DNA from: Planococcus antarcticus DSM 14505
GTDB taxonomy: Bacteria; Bacillota; Bacilli; Bacillales_A; Planococcaceae
Direction: 5' to 3'
NCBI RefSeq assembly: GCF_001687565.2
Contig: NZ_CP016534.2
Span: 1,678,501 to 1,742,500 of the forward strand
DNA: 64,000 nucleotides
Below, one piece after another: positions 35,486-45,800 of this stretch. How positions within the stretch are numbered: the stretch's first letter is position 1; every line of letters starts with the position of its first letter. The notes beneath the pieces were generated by a model. The model was not told the DNA's origin, searched no databases, and worked only from the letters and a program-made list of their open reading frames with translations. Made by a program: the position numbers and the translations under genes.

Positions 35486-36490
35486 ATGGCTTCTAAACAT
35501 GAAGAAATTGGCTTAACAAATGATGATTTATTGAGAATGTACGAAACAATGTTGATGGCACGCCGTGTGGATGAACGCATGTGGCTATTGAACCGTGCCG
35601 GAAAAATTCCTTTCGTGATTTCATGTCAGGGTCAAGAGGCAGCTCAGGTTGGCGCTGCTTTTGCTCTTGATAACACAAAGGACTATATCGCACCTTATTA
35701 TCGGGATATCGGGGTGGTCCTTCACTTCGGAATGACGGCAAAAGATTTGATGCTATCAGCTTTCGCTAAAGCGGAAGATCCAAACTCCGGTGGTCGCCAA
35801 ATGCCTGGTCATTTCGGTCAAAAAAGCAACCGCATCCTGACTGGATCTTCACCCGTTACAACACAATTGCCACACGCAGTGGGTGTCGCTTTAGCAGGGA
35901 AGATGAAGAAAAAAGATTTCATCACGTTTACTACTCTTGGTGAAGGATCTTCTAACCAAGGTGATTTCCACGAAGGCATGAACTTTGCCGGCGTTCATAA
36001 ATTACCTGTTATCATTATGGTTGAAAACAATAAATACGCAATTTCCGTACCAGTTGAACGTCAACTAGCTTGTAAGAATGTTTCGGATCGTGCAATTGGT
36101 TACGGTATGCCAGGTGTAACGATTGATGGCAATGACCCAATCGAAGTGTACAAACATGTTAAAGAAGCTGCTGACCGTGCACGTCGCGGGGAAGGCCCGA
36201 GCCTAATCGAAACCGTTTCTGAACGAATGACTGCTCACTCTTCAGATGATGACCATCGACAATACCGTTCAGCGGACGAATTAGCAGCACAAAAATCGAC
36301 AGATCCAATTTTGACATTTGGTGCTTATTTAAAAGAAAACAATATTATGACAGATGAAATTGAAAAAGAAATTAATGATCGCATTATGGTGATCGTCAAT
36401 GAAGCGACTGATTATGCAGAAGAAGCTCCATACGCAGAACCAGAAGATGCAATGAAATATGTCTATGCCGAAGAAGGAGGAGACGAATAA
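35486..36490 (+). CDS. bkdAA: Branched-chain 2-oxoacid dehydrogenase E1 alpha subunit
   Basis: Thiamine-diphosphate-dependent decarboxylation of branched-chain 2-oxo acids. The 334-residue protein has the E1 alpha pattern: LLNRAGKIPFVISCQGQEAAQ, YRDIGVVLHFG, RQMPGHFGQKSNRI, the ThDP motif GEGSSNQGDFHEGMNFAGVHKLP in two blocks with ENNKYAISVP, and RMTAHSSDDDHRQYR, the phosphorylation-loop region. AAAGGAGGA precedes the ATG. It overlaps bkdAB by one base. Confidence 0.96.
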   Translation: MASKHEEIGLTNDDLLRMYETMLMARRVDERMWLLNRAGKIPFVISCQGQEAAQVGAAFALDNTKDYIAPYYRDIGVVLHFGMTAKDLMLSAFAKAEDPNSGGRQMPGHFGQKSNRILTGSSPVTTQLPHAVGVALAGKMKKKDFITFTTLGEGSSNQGDFHEGMNFAGVHKLPVIIMVENNKYAISVPVERQLACKNVSDRAIGYGMPGVTIDGNDPIEVYKHVKEAADRARRGEGPSLIETVSERMTAHSSDDDHRQYRSADELAAQKSTDPILTFGAYLKENNIMTDEIEKEINDRIMVIVNEATDYAEEAPYAEPEDAMKYVYAEEGGDE

Positions 36491-37473
36491 TGGCGATTAT
36501 GTCTTATATTGATGCCATCACGCTTGCCATGAAAGAAGAAATGGAACGTGACGAAAACGTCTTTGTTCTCGGAGAAGATGTCGGTAAAAAAGGCGGTGTC
36601 TTTAAAGCGACACAAGGTCTTTACGATCAATTTGGTGAAGACCGCGTCTTAGATACACCACTAGCAGAATCGGCAATTGCCGGTGTTGGAATTGGTGCAG
36701 CGATGTATGGGTTGCGCCCGATTGCAGAAATGCAGTTTGCGGACTTCATTATGCCAGCCATCAACCAGATTATTTCAGAAGCATCTCGAATCCGTTACCG
36801 TTCAAATAACGATTGGTCATGTCCGATTGTTTTCCGTGCACCATTTGGCGGCGGCGTACACGGCGCTCTTTATCACTCCCAGTCTGTAGAAGCGATCTTC
36901 GCGAACCAGCCTGGTTTAAAAATCGTCATTCCGTCAACACCATACGATGCTAAAGGCCTCTTGAAGGCAGCAATCCGCGATGAAGATCCTGTTATGTTCT
37001 TTGAACACAAACGCGCTTACCGCCTGATCAAAGGCGAAGTGCCAGAAGAAGATTATACGATTGAAATCGGCAAAGCGGACGTCAAACGCGAAGGCGAAGA
37101 CATCACCGTCATCACCTACGGTTTAGCAGTTCACTTTGCATTGCAGGCTGCAGAACGCCTGGCGGAAGATGGGATCTCTGCGCACATCCTTGATTTACGT
37201 ACAATCTATCCACTCGACAAAGAAGGCATCATCGAAGCCGCTAAGAAAACCGGCAAAGTGCTACTGGTCACAGAAGATAATAAAGAAGGAAGCATCATCG
37301 GAGAAGTGGCAGCAATCATCGCTGAAAACTGCCTGTTCGATTTGGATGCCCCAATCAAACGTCTTGCTGGGCCTGATATTCCGTCAATGGCCTACGCACC
37401 GACCATGGAGAAATTCTTCATGATCAACCCAGACAAAGTAGAAAAAGCAATGAGAGAACTAGCGGAGTTTTAA
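36490..37473 (+). CDS. bkdAB: Branched-chain 2-oxoacid dehydrogenase E1 beta subunit
   Basis: Partner of BkdAA in the alpha2-beta2 E1 enzyme. The 327 residues include VLGEDVGKKGGVFKATQGL, DTPLAESAIAGVGIGAAMYGLRP, MQFADFIMPAINQI, RAPFGGGVHGALYHSQSVEA and LDLRTIYPLDKEGI, all classic for this transketolase-type subunit. The start overlaps the bkdAA stop. It is followed by a 427-base gap full of repeats before bkdB, an unusual interruption of this operon. Confidence 0.96.
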   Translation: MAIMSYIDAITLAMKEEMERDENVFVLGEDVGKKGGVFKATQGLYDQFGEDRVLDTPLAESAIAGVGIGAAMYGLRPIAEMQFADFIMPAINQIISEASRIRYRSNNDWSCPIVFRAPFGGGVHGALYHSQSVEAIFANQPGLKIVIPSTPYDAKGLLKAAIRDEDPVMFFEHKRAYRLIKGEVPEEDYTIEIGKADVKREGEDITVITYGLAVHFALQAAERLAEDGISAHILDLRTIYPLDKEGIIEAAKKTGKVLLVTEDNKEGSIIGEVAAIIAENCLFDLDAPIKRLAGPDIPSMAYAPTMEKFFMINPDKVEKAMRELAEF

Positions 37474-37475
37474 AA

Positions 37476-37857
37476 AGAAAAGCGGAAGCGCCTGTGTAGA
37501 TTTGACGGGCATAAGACGCACCGGCGAAGCGGCGTTCTTTGCCGCATAGCCGGAGTGGCTTATGACCCTAGAATCTGGGCGCTGAAGCTAGACAAAAAGA
37601 AAAGCGTAAGCGCCCGTGTAGATTTGACGGGCATAAGACGCACCGGCGAAGCGGCGTTCTTTGCCGCATAGCCGGAGTGGCTTATGACCCTAGAATCTGG
37701 GCGCTGAAGCTAGACAAAAAGAAAAGCGGAACCGGCCGCACAGCTCTGACAGGCGTAAGACGTTTTGGCAAAGCGGCGCTCTTTGCCGCACAGCCAGAAC
37801 GACTTACGACCCGAGGAGTTGGCCGGTGAAGCTGGACAAAGAAAAGCGGAACCGACG
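37476..37857 (+). repeat. Tandem array of three structured repeats inside the bkd operon
   Basis: Three copies with an exact 122-bp period: about 37476-37594, 37597-37716 and 37719-37838, plus the first 17 bases of a fourth (37841-37857). Copies 1 and 2 are almost identical; copy 3 is diverged. Each starts AAAAGCG..GCGCC and ends GGCGCTGAAGCTAGACA or similar, so the ends pair, and nested stems (CATAAG/CTTATG, CCGGC/GCCGG, GCGGC/GCCGC around GTTCTTT) fold each copy into one long hairpin. Copy 3 keeps the fold with changed bases. The array separates bkdAB from bkdB. Confidence 0.9.
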
Positions 37858-37900
37858 TTTTTTCAATAAAATAGAACCATCAAGTAAAGGAGGAACTCCC

Positions 37901-39241
37901 TTGGCTATTGAAAACATTAAAATGCCTCAGCTGGGCGAAAGTGTTACAGAAGGAACCATTGAAAAATGGCTCGTTCAGCCAGGCGATCATGTCAACAAAT
38001 ACGATCCGCTTGCTGAAGTGAATACAGACAAAGTGACTGCGGAAGTACCTTCATCATTCACTGGAACAATCAAGGAACTGCTTGCTTCAGAAGGTGAAAC
38101 TTTGGCGGTCGGCGAAATTGTCTGCACCATCGAAACCGAAGGCGGCGACGCTGCACCTGCAGAAGAAGCTAAGCCTACCAGTGGAGACAAAGAGACCGAA
38201 ATGCCGGCAGCCGGCGCGAAGCCTACGGAAAAACTGGAAGGGACGGAAGGATCTTCCCAGCCTGTCAAACCATCTGGTTCGAAAGGTCGATACTCGCCTG
38301 CAGTACTCCGTTTAGCTCAGGATAACGATATTGACCTGACCCAAGTGGAAGGTTCAGGGAACGAAGGGCGCATCACCCGCAAAGATTTGATGGCGTTAAT
38401 CGACAGTGGCAACATTCCGAAGGTCGGAGACGCTCCAGCAGCTCAGGCTCAGACTCCGCAGAAAGAGCAGCCGGCGGCACAACCTGCATCTGCCCAAGAA
38501 GCTCCAAAAGCCGCTCCTGCAGCAATCGAAAGTGCACCTGGTGATATTGAAATTCCGGTCACTGGTGTCCGCAAAGCGATTGCTGCAAATATGCTGAAGA
38601 GCAAACACGAAGCACCGCATGCATGGATGATGATTGAAGTGGACGTTACCAACCTGGTCCAATACCGTGATTCCATCAAAGGCGATTTTAAGAAAAAAGA
38701 AGGTTTCAATATTACGTATTTTGCTTTCTTCGTCAAAGCCGTTTCACAAGCTTTAAAAGAATTCCCGATGATGAACTCAATGTGGGCTGGAGATAAAATC
38801 ATTCAGAAAAAAGATATCAACATTTCCATCGCCGTCGCTTCGGATAGTGCATTGTTTGTTCCGGTCATCAGAAATTCTGATGAAAAATCAGTTAAAGGCA
38901 TCGGTAAAGAAGTTAACGAACTGGCAATGAAAGCACGTTCAGGTAAAATAAAGTCAGCTGACATGCAGGGTGGAACGTTTACTGTTAACAATACCGGATC
39001 GTTCGGTTCTGTTCAGTCGATGGGCATTATCAATCATCCACAAGCAGCCATTATGCAAGTAGAATCAATCGTCAAACGTCCAGTCATTATGGATAACGGC
39101 ATGATTGCTGCACGCGACATGGTTAACCTTTGCCTATCGCTCGATCACCGTGTGCTTGATGGTCTTGTCTGCGGTCAATTCCTGGCTCGTGTCAAAGAAA
39201 TCCTAGAAAATATGTCAAAAGAAAATACATCTGTTTATTAA
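37901..39241 (+). CDS. bkdB: Branched-chain 2-oxoacid dehydrogenase E2 (dihydrolipoyl acyltransferase)
   Basis: Core of the complex, transferring the acyl group from E1 to CoA. The 446-residue protein has a lipoyl domain with the lipoyl Lys in EVNTDKVTAEVPSS, an Ala/Pro/Glu-rich linker, a peripheral-subunit-binding domain (YSPAVLRLAQDNDIDL, GRITRKDLMAL), a second Ala/Pro linker, and a catalytic domain ending in the DHRVLDG active-site motif. TTG 37901 follows AAAGGAGGAAC and starts LAIENIKMPQLGE as expected; the frame is open further upstream but that part lies in repeat DNA. Confidence 0.95.
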   Translation: MAIENIKMPQLGESVTEGTIEKWLVQPGDHVNKYDPLAEVNTDKVTAEVPSSFTGTIKELLASEGETLAVGEIVCTIETEGGDAAPAEEAKPTSGDKETEMPAAGAKPTEKLEGTEGSSQPVKPSGSKGRYSPAVLRLAQDNDIDLTQVEGSGNEGRITRKDLMALIDSGNIPKVGDAPAAQAQTPQKEQPAAQPASAQEAPKAAPAAIESAPGDIEIPVTGVRKAIAANMLKSKHEAPHAWMMIEVDVTNLVQYRDSIKGDFKKKEGFNITYFAFFVKAVSQALKEFPMMNSMWAGDKIIQKKDINISIAVASDSALFVPVIRNSDEKSVKGIGKEVNELAMKARSGKIKSADMQGGTFTVNNTGSFGSVQSMGIINHPQAAIMQVESIVKRPVIMDNGMIAARDMVNLCLSLDHRVLDGLVCGQFLARVKEILENMSKENTSVY

Positions 39242-39243
39242 GA

Positions 39244-39280
39244 AAAGCTGGAGTCTTTGGACTCCAAGCTTTTTTTTCTT
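39244..39280 (+). terminator. Terminator of the bkd operon
   Basis: AAGCTGGAGTC pairs with GACTCCAAGCTT (one bulged base) around TTTG, followed by eight T. Adjacent to the bkdB stop. Confidence 0.88.
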
Positions 39281-39338
39281 TAATGTCGGCGTCTAGTGGG
39301 GTAAAATAAAGATAGATAGCCTTTGAGGAGGGAATAGT

Positions 39339-41033
39339 TTGACAATCGAGTCGATGAAAAAAACGAAATTTCCAACACGTACATACAGTGAATGGCAACA
39401 AGCAGCTGAAAAAGCGATTAAAGGCAAGCTCTTCGAAGAAACTTTGAAAACGCCTACAATTGAAGATGTGAAACTTGAACCTCTGTATACCAAAAATATG
39501 CTGGATCAATTAGGCAGCTATATCCCGGCACAAGTAGCTGCGATTCAGCATGGCAAGCATCAGCCAAGTTGGCTCGTTTCTCAAGAAGTGATCGCGGATT
39601 CTGCACAGGAATACCTGGCGTTAATGAAAGACGATATTCTCCGTGGAAATGAAACCATTGTCTATACAGGCTTCCGTAAATTTGAATGGACAGACGAGCA
39701 ATTGAATGAACTAGCAGGATTGATTGTTCAATATCCTCTTTACTTTAAATTGGTCAGCGAAGATCAGAGCATTTTGCGGGTATTCGATTTTGTAGCGCCA
39801 GAGCAGTTGGATCAAGTACAAGGCGTTATTTTTTCTGAAGAAGCAATCGATGCGCCAAAACATGTTCGCACTCGCTTAGTCGATACCATTCCCATACATC
39901 ATGCCGGGGGAACTGCAGTGCATGAACTAGGGGTCGCGCTTAGCATCCTATCGGAACGGATGGAGGATGCTGAATTTTTAGAAGCCGCTAAAAATACATG
40001 GATTCGTTTTGCAGTAGATACGCAATTTTTTCAGGAAATCGCCAAGCTGCGGGCATTCCGTGTTTTGTGGCAGGTTTTCAGTTCCGCATACGGACAAGAA
40101 GCGCCGACGATTCCGCTCTTTACCGAGACATCCGTCCGTTCTTACTCGAAACTAGATCCTTATGTGAACCTGTTGCGTGCAGGAAATTCTACATTTGCAG
40201 CAGTACTCGGCGGAACCGATGCGCACACCGTTCACCCGCATGATTTCCTGACAAGACCAGATCTGTCGAGTCGACGCATCGCCCGCAATGTTCAACTGGT
40301 TATCAAAGAAGAAGCGCACGTGTCGCACGTAGTCGATCCTTCAGCGGGATCTTACTTTATCGAAACCTTGACGAAAGAATACGTAGAGGCAGCATGGAGC
40401 TACTTCTTGGAGATTGAAGAAGCAGGAGGGTATTCTGAGGTCATTAAATCAGGGTGGCTAACAGACGATATTCAAGCTAAATGGATCGAACGAGAAAACA
40501 ACGTGGCAACGCGTAAACAATCGTTGATAGGCACCAATATATACGCCAACCCACAAGAACCGGTCAAAGACTCGAAAATCGACGAAGGCCACTTGGAATA
40601 TATGACCGCGAAAAGGCTGGCAACACCGTTTGAGAAACTTCGGGCACAAAGCAGAGTGACCGACTTAAAAACTGCCATTGTTCTGATTGAACCGCTGAAA
40701 AAAATCAAAGCACAAGTTGATTTTGTTTCTGGATTTCTAGCAGTTGGTGGAATTGAATCACTGACTAGTCCACATTTGGCAAAGGCTAAAGAAATCAATC
40801 GATTCCTCGCTGACGAAAGCATTGATTATGCGGTACTGTGTGGATCTAAAGAAGCTGTTGCAGCTATTGTTCGAGGATTGGATACCAAGGCAAGCATCGA
40901 CCTTGCAGGCAAGTACCCGAAAGAGCAGCTCGCTGAATGGGAAAATTACGGTATCAAGGACACATTATATTCCGGTCAGCAAATCACTGCAAAACTGGAG
41001 AAAATTCTCGCTCTAGGAAAGGAGGCGCTCTAA
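39339..41033 (+). CDS. mutA: Methylmalonyl-CoA mutase small (beta) subunit
   Basis: Structural partner of MutB. The 564-residue protein has the mutase barrel with [43 protein letters not shown] in two blocks, and a C-terminal domain that lacks the cobalamin DxHxxG motif, as expected for the small subunit. TTG 39339 is preceded by GAGGAGGG at 39325-39332. The stop overlaps the mutB start by one base. Placement immediately after the bkd operon suits use of the propionyl-CoA made from Val and Ile. Confidence 0.93.
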   Translation: MTIESMKKTKFPTRTYSEWQQAAEKAIKGKLFEETLKTPTIEDVKLEPLYTKNMLDQLGSYIPAQVAAIQHGKHQPSWLVSQEVIADSAQEYLALMKDDILRGNETIVYTGFRKFEWTDEQLNELAGLIVQYPLYFKLVSEDQSILRVFDFVAPEQLDQVQGVIFSEEAIDAPKHVRTRLVDTIPIHHAGGTAVHELGVALSILSERMEDAEFLEAAKNTWIRFAVDTQFFQEIAKLRAFRVLWQVFSSAYGQEAPTIPLFTETSVRSYSKLDPYVNLLRAGNSTFAAVLGGTDAHTVHPHDFLTRPDLSSRRIARNVQLVIKEEAHVSHVVDPSAGSYFIETLTKEYVEAAWSYFLEIEEAGGYSEVIKSGWLTDDIQAKWIERENNVATRKQSLIGTNIYANPQEPVKDSKIDEGHLEYMTAKRLATPFEKLRAQSRVTDLKTAIVLIEPLKKIKAQVDFVSGFLAVGGIESLTSPHLAKAKEINRFLADESIDYAVLCGSKEAVAAIVRGLDTKASIDLAGKYPKEQLAEWENYGIKDTLYSGQQITAKLEKILALGKEAL

Positions 41034-43180
41034 TGGCTAAACCCGATTTTTCCAAAGTAAAGCTAGATCAATTGGCTAGGGCTTCCCAACCGGTTCAGCA
41101 ACAAAGCCCCTTTACCACGAATGAAGGTATTGATATTAAACCGATTTATACGCAGCAAGACATTGATTTCCTCGAAGAAAGCATGCCCGGATTTGCACCG
41201 AATATGCGCGGACCTTACCCGACCATGTACGTTTCGCGTCCTTGGACCGTGCGCCAGTATGCGGGATTTTCGACAGCAGAAGAAAGCAATGCTTTTTACC
41301 GTCGAAATTTAGCAATGGGGCAAAAAGGTTTATCCGTTGCTTTTGACTTGGCAACACACCGTGGCTATGATTCGGATCATGAGCGAGTGGTCGGTGATGT
41401 AGGAAAGGCTGGTGTTGCCATTGATAGCGTTGAAGACATGAAGATCCTATTTGACGGCATTCCACTGGACCAGATGTCCGTATCGATGACAATGAATGGT
41501 GCAGTAGTGCCGATCATGGCATTTTTTATCGTCGCGGCGGAAGAACAAGGCGTTTTGCCTGACCAACTGGCCGGGACCATCCAAAATGACATTTTAAAAG
41601 AATACATGGTTCGCAATACGTATATTTATCCGCCCGCTATGTCAATGCAAATCATTGCGGATATTTTTAAATACACGTCCGATCATATGCCGAAATTCAA
41701 TTCGATTTCGATTTCCGGCTATCATATTCAAGAAGCGGGAGCGACAGCAGATCTTGAATTGGCCTATACGCTTGCAGATGGACTTGAATATGTCCGTACT
41801 GGGCTTGCAGCGGGCATCGACATCGATCACTTTGCACCGCGCCTGTCCTTTTTCTGGGGCATCGGCATGAATTACTTCATGGAAGTAGCAAAAATGCGCG
41901 CCGGACGTGAAATTTGGGCAAAAATGATGAAAACCTTCGATCCGAAAAATGACAAAGCCTTAGCGCTGCGGACGCATTCTCAGACATCGGGATGGAGTTT
42001 GACCGAGCAAGATCCGTTCAATAATGTCACTCGGACGTTGATTGAAGCGAATGCGGCGGCTATGGGTCATACACAATCGCTCCATACTAACGCACTTGAT
42101 GAAGCCATTGCTTTGCCAACCGATTTTTCTGCACGGATTGCGCGCAATACGCAATTATTCCTCCAGGAAGAAACCATGATGACCAATGTCATCGATCCAT
42201 GGGGAGGCTCGTACTATGTCGAGACGTTAACCAAAGAGTTGATGGAAAAAGCTTGGGATCTAATTGAAGAAGTCGAAGAACTAGGTGGAATGGCAAAAGC
42301 CATCGAAACCGGGTTGCCGAAAATGCGTATTGAGGAAGCTGCGGCGAAAAAGCAGGCACAGATCGATTCCAATGAAGAAGTGATTATCGGTGTTAACCGT
42401 TATCGCCTTGATCAAGAAGATCCAATTGATATTCTTAATATCGATAATACCATGGTCCGCAAAACCCAGATCGAGCGGCTGGACCGCATGAAAGCCGGAC
42501 GTGACAACGGGAAAGTGGCGGAAGCACTAGACGCATTGACAGAAGCTGCGAAAAGCGGGGAGAATAATATTCTGGCTTGTGCTATCGAAGCAGCACGGCA
42601 CCGTGCATCACTTGGTGAAATCTCCGATGCGATTGAAAAAGCATCCGGAAGACATAAGGCAGTGATTCGTTCAGTGAGTGGAGTTTATAGTTCAAACTTC
42701 TCGAATCAGCAGGAAATGGAAATTGTTAAAGAAATGACAGAAGACTTTATTGAAAATGAAGGCCGTCGTCCGCGTATTTTAATTGCTAAAATGGGACAGG
42801 ACGGGCATGACCGCGGAGCGAAAGTGATCGCGACTGCGTTTGCCGATTTGGGCTTTGATGTCGACATCGGACCGTTGTTCCAGACACCGGCTGAAACGGC
42901 TCAACAGGCAGCGGAAAATGATGTCCATGTAATTGGAGTCAGCTCACTGGCAGCGGGGCATATGACATTGGTGCCGGACCTAAAAGCAGAGCTATCGAAA
43001 ATTGGCCGAGAGGATATTCTTATTGTGGTCGGCGGAGTCATACCAGCACAGGATTATGAATTCCTTCGCAATAACGGAGCCAGCGCGATCTTTGGTCCCG
43101 GAACAGTGATACCGGTAGCGGCGCAAAAAGTCATTGAAGAAATCTATGTGCGCCTTGGTTACGAGGAAGTGGCAGACTGA
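41033..43180 (+). CDS. mutB: Methylmalonyl-CoA mutase large (alpha) subunit
   Basis: Adenosylcobalamin-dependent isomerisation of (R)-methylmalonyl-CoA to succinyl-CoA. The 715 residues have the substrate barrel ([41 protein letters not shown] in blocks, [17 protein letters not shown] [14 protein letters not shown]) and the C-terminal B12 domain with [12 protein letters not shown] (DxHxxG, His ligand to cobalt) and [11 protein letters not shown] plus [10 protein letters not shown] 41033 follows GGAAAGGAGGCG. It is coupled to mutA and meaB by overlaps, so the three proteins form one unit. Confidence 0.96.
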   Translation: MAKPDFSKVKLDQLARASQPVQQQSPFTTNEGIDIKPIYTQQDIDFLEESMPGFAPNMRGPYPTMYVSRPWTVRQYAGFSTAEESNAFYRRNLAMGQKGLSVAFDLATHRGYDSDHERVVGDVGKAGVAIDSVEDMKILFDGIPLDQMSVSMTMNGAVVPIMAFFIVAAEEQGVLPDQLAGTIQNDILKEYMVRNTYIYPPAMSMQIIADIFKYTSDHMPKFNSISISGYHIQEAGATADLELAYTLADGLEYVRTGLAAGIDIDHFAPRLSFFWGIGMNYFMEVAKMRAGREIWAKMMKTFDPKNDKALALRTHSQTSGWSLTEQDPFNNVTRTLIEANAAAMGHTQSLHTNALDEAIALPTDFSARIARNTQLFLQEETMMTNVIDPWGGSYYVETLTKELMEKAWDLIEEVEELGGMAKAIETGLPKMRIEEAAAKKQAQIDSNEEVIIGVNRYRLDQEDPIDILNIDNTMVRKTQIERLDRMKAGRDNGKVAEALDALTEAAKSGENNILACAIEAARHRASLGEISDAIEKASGRHKAVIRSVSGVYSSNFSNQQEMEIVKEMTEDFIENEGRRPRILIAKMGQDGHDRGAKVIATAFADLGFDVDIGPLFQTPAETAQQAAENDVHVIGVSSLAAGHMTLVPDLKAELSKIGREDILIVVGGVIPAQDYEFLRNNGASAIFGPGTVIPVAAQKVIEEIYVRLGYEEVAD

Positions 43181-44247
43181 TGAGCCGTGAAAAAATATCG
43201 AGGCGTGTAATGGAAGGCGTTCATGAAACACATGATGGCATGAAGGCCTTGCCGCGGAAAAAATTCAAGAAGCCGGCTGAAGAAATCTTGGACATTCAGA
43301 CCATTGCAGAAGGAGTTCGGCGTGGATCACGGCTATATTTGGGGAAAGCGATCACGTTGCTTGAAAGTTCAAATCCCGATCATAAACAGAACGGCCAGGA
43401 ATTGCTGAACCAATTGCTGCCATTCACCGGCAACAGTATCCGCATTGGCATTACCGGTGTTCCAGGAGCGGGAAAAAGCACATTTATCGAAACTTTCGGC
43501 GAAACGTTAACAGAGCTTGGGCACCGGGTTGCTGTTTTGGCGATCGATCCGAGTTCCTCGCTCACCGGCGGCAGTATCCTTGGAGACAAGACACGTATGG
43601 AGCAACTGGCACGGAATCCGAATGCGTTTATTCGTCCCTCGCCTACAGCCGGAACGCTCGGCGGGGTTCATAAAAAGACGCGTGAAACGATGCTGCTGTG
43701 TGAAGCGGCCGGATACGATGTTATTTTGGTGGAAACGGTCGGTGTTGGTCAAAGTGAAACATTGGTGCGGGGTATGGTCGACATGTTCTTACTGCTGGTG
43801 TTGACTGGTGCAGGAGACGAACTGCAGGGCATGAAAAAAGGGATATTGGAATTGGCGGATGCCATCGTTGTTCACAAAGCGGACGGAGAAAATGTGCGCC
43901 TGTCGAAAAAGACGGTTGCGGAATACAAGCAGATGCTGCATTTTCTGCAGCCGGCAACTGAAGGCTGGACAACCCGTCCAGTTGCTGCTTCTTCTCTTGA
44001 AAGCACCGGCATTCCAGATGTTTGGGAAATGGTACAGGAATTCGAAACAGCGGTGAAAAACAGTGGCTACTGGAAAAAGCGCCGCCAGGAACAGACTAAA
44101 GACTGGTTCCGCTCGATGATTACAGACGAGTTGCACAGCCGCTTTTTTGATGATGCAGAACGGCGGCAACTGGTCAAAACATTGGAAAAACTAGTGCTGA
44201 ATGATGAACTCACTGTGGCGCAGGCAATTGCCCGCCTTTTTGAGTAA
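43180..44247 (+). CDS. meaB: Methylmalonyl-CoA mutase-associated GTPase MeaB
   Basis: G3E-family chaperone that loads intact adenosylcobalamin onto MutB and protects it from inactivation. The 355-residue protein has Walker A GITGVPGAGKSTFIE, VLAIDPSSSLTGGSILGDKTRM, the MxxxGVGQSE switch segment (VETVGVGQSETLV), and an NKxD-like VVHKADGEN. Its ATG shares a base with the mutB stop. Downstream, brxB starts after 65 bases. Confidence 0.94.
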   Translation: MSREKISRRVMEGVHETHDGMKALPRKKFKKPAEEILDIQTIAEGVRRGSRLYLGKAITLLESSNPDHKQNGQELLNQLLPFTGNSIRIGITGVPGAGKSTFIETFGETLTELGHRVAVLAIDPSSSLTGGSILGDKTRMEQLARNPNAFIRPSPTAGTLGGVHKKTRETMLLCEAAGYDVILVETVGVGQSETLVRGMVDMFLLLVLTGAGDELQGMKKGILELADAIVVHKADGENVRLSKKTVAEYKQMLHFLQPATEGWTTRPVAASSLESTGIPDVWEMVQEFETAVKNSGYWKKRRQEQTKDWFRSMITDELHSRFFDDAERRQLVKTLEKLVLNDELTVAQAIARLFE

Positions 44248-44312
44248 GCTTTTTTGCAAGTGGGTTGAACACCTGCTATGATTAAAGAAGTAATGATAAG
44301 GAGTGATATTTG

Positions 44313-44753
44313 ATGAGCATGGATTTTAACTTTCTGATGAATGATATAGCTACACAAGCCCGTCAAGAATTGATAGACGGGGGATATACACAGCTTGAAT
44401 CAGCTGAATCGGTAAATGAAGCCTTTTCACAAAAAGGCACGAGCCTTGTAATGGTTAACTCTGTATGCGGATGTGCAGGCGGCATTGCACGCCCAGCTGC
44501 TTTGCATTCGATCCATTACGACAAACGCCCGGACAACCTGTACACAGTTTTCGCTGGACAGGATAAAGAAGCAACAGCTCAGGCACGCGCAATTTTTGGT
44601 GACGATCATTTACCATCTTCGCCATCATTTGTCTTTTTAAAAGATGGAAAAATGGTTGACGAAATTGGACGCCATGAAATTGAAGGCCATGATCCAATGT
44701 CTGTTATTACTCATATCCAAGCGATATTCGAACAGCATTGCGACGAAGTTTAA
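44313..44753 (+). CDS. brxB: Bacilliredoxin BrxB (YqiW/YphP family)
   Basis: Thiol-disulfide protein that removes bacillithiol from oxidised proteins. The 146-residue protein has the CGC active-site motif in [17 protein letters not shown] and the family block [19 protein letters not shown] and [12 protein letters not shown] 44313 follows AAGGAGTGAT; TTG 44310 is just upstream and less likely. In B. subtilis yqiW follows bkdB directly; here the mut genes lie between. Confidence 0.93.
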   Translation: MSMDFNFLMNDIATQARQELIDGGYTQLESAESVNEAFSQKGTSLVMVNSVCGCAGGIARPAALHSIHYDKRPDNLYTVFAGQDKEATAQARAIFGDDHLPSSPSFVFLKDGKMVDEIGRHEIEGHDPMSVITHIQAIFEQHCDEV

Positions 44754-44756
44754 GAA

Positions 44757-44785
44757 AAGATGTCTCTTTTGGAGGCATCTTTTTC
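44757..44785 (+). terminator. Terminator after brxB
   Basis: AAAGATG-CTC and GAG-CATCTTT arms separated by TTTTG, then a T run. It lies in the 54-base gap before yqjA. Confidence 0.72.
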
Positions 44786-44807
44786 ATTTCAAAATTTGGA
44801 GGGAACA

Positions 44808-45800
44808 ATGAAGCTAAATTTGAAGCCTTATTCTATTGGTTACCGCACGATGAAAACTGCATTGGGTGTAGCAATCGCGATTTATATCGCTCAATTGCTG
44901 CAGCTCGACTACTATGTATCTGCTGGAATCTTGACCATCCTGTGCATACAACCGACAAAGAAAAAGTCGATTCGTGCAGCCTTTTCCCGTTTTATCGCCA
45001 GCTTGATTGGGATCTTATATGCCTTTATCTTTTTTGAAGGAATCGCTTATCACCCGATCGTGATCGGTATCCTCATTGTCCTCTTTATTCCACTTCTAGT
45101 GACATTGCGGTTTCAGGATGGTTTTGTATCTAGTTCAGTTATTCTACTCCATTTGTACGATGCTAAAAATCTGGATTTTGATTTGCTGACAAACGAATTA
45201 ATTTTGATGATGGTAGGTTTCGGTACAGCGCTGGCAGTCAATATGTACATGCCAAGCATTGAGAAAAAGCTAGCAAACTACCGTCATGAAATTGAAAATA
45301 TGTACGCGGCCATTTTTCGAGAAATCGTCGTTTATTTGCGTGAAGGAGAATCGGCCTGGAGTGGCAAAGAACTGATGGATGCCCGAAAATTGCTAGAGAA
45401 GGCAAAGGCTTTGGCTTATCAGGATGTTGAAAACCATATTACACGCCATGACAACAAATACTATCATTATTTTGAAATGCGTGAGCAGCAGCTTGAAATC
45501 ATTGAACGCATTTTGCCGAAAATCACTGCGTTACCAGTTATAGTAGACCAGACAGATCTGGTGGCCGACTTTTTGGAAGACTTATCAGAACACGTTCATT
45601 CAGGCAATACGGCGTATCGGTATATTTCGAAACTGGACAAAGTTAAAGAGAATTTTGCAGCTTTGCCCTTACCCGATCACCACGAAAAATTTCTAGCCAT
45701 GGCCGAACTATACCAAGTCATTCATGAAATGGAATCCTATCTGGAGATCAAACAAGCCTACAAAGGATTTAATACAAGAAAAGCGGAAGCGCCCGAGTAG
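44808..45800 (+). CDS. Aromatic acid exporter (ArAE/FUSC) family membrane protein (YqjA-like)
   Basis: A 330-residue protein with four to five membrane helices in the first 145 residues (ALGVAIAIYIAQLL, YVSAGILTILCIQ, FIASLIGILYAFIFF, IVIGILIVLFIPLLVTL, LMMVGFGTALAVNMYM) and a soluble helical C-terminal half. It matches B. subtilis YqjA of the ArAE family, whose substrates are not established here. ATG 44808 follows TTGGAGGG. The last codons (RKAEAPE and the stop TAG) are encoded by the first structured repeat of the next array, so insertion of the repeat has probably rewritten the C-terminus. Confidence 0.88.
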   Translation: MKLNLKPYSIGYRTMKTALGVAIAIYIAQLLQLDYYVSAGILTILCIQPTKKKSIRAAFSRFIASLIGILYAFIFFEGIAYHPIVIGILIVLFIPLLVTLRFQDGFVSSSVILLHLYDAKNLDFDLLTNELILMMVGFGTALAVNMYMPSIEKKLANYRHEIENMYAAIFREIVVYLREGESAWSGKELMDARKLLEKAKALAYQDVENHITRHDNKYYHYFEMREQQLEIIERILPKITALPVIVDQTDLVADFLEDLSEHVHSGNTAYRYISKLDKVKENFAALPLPDHHEKFLAMAELYQVIHEMESYLEIKQAYKGFNTRKAEAPE

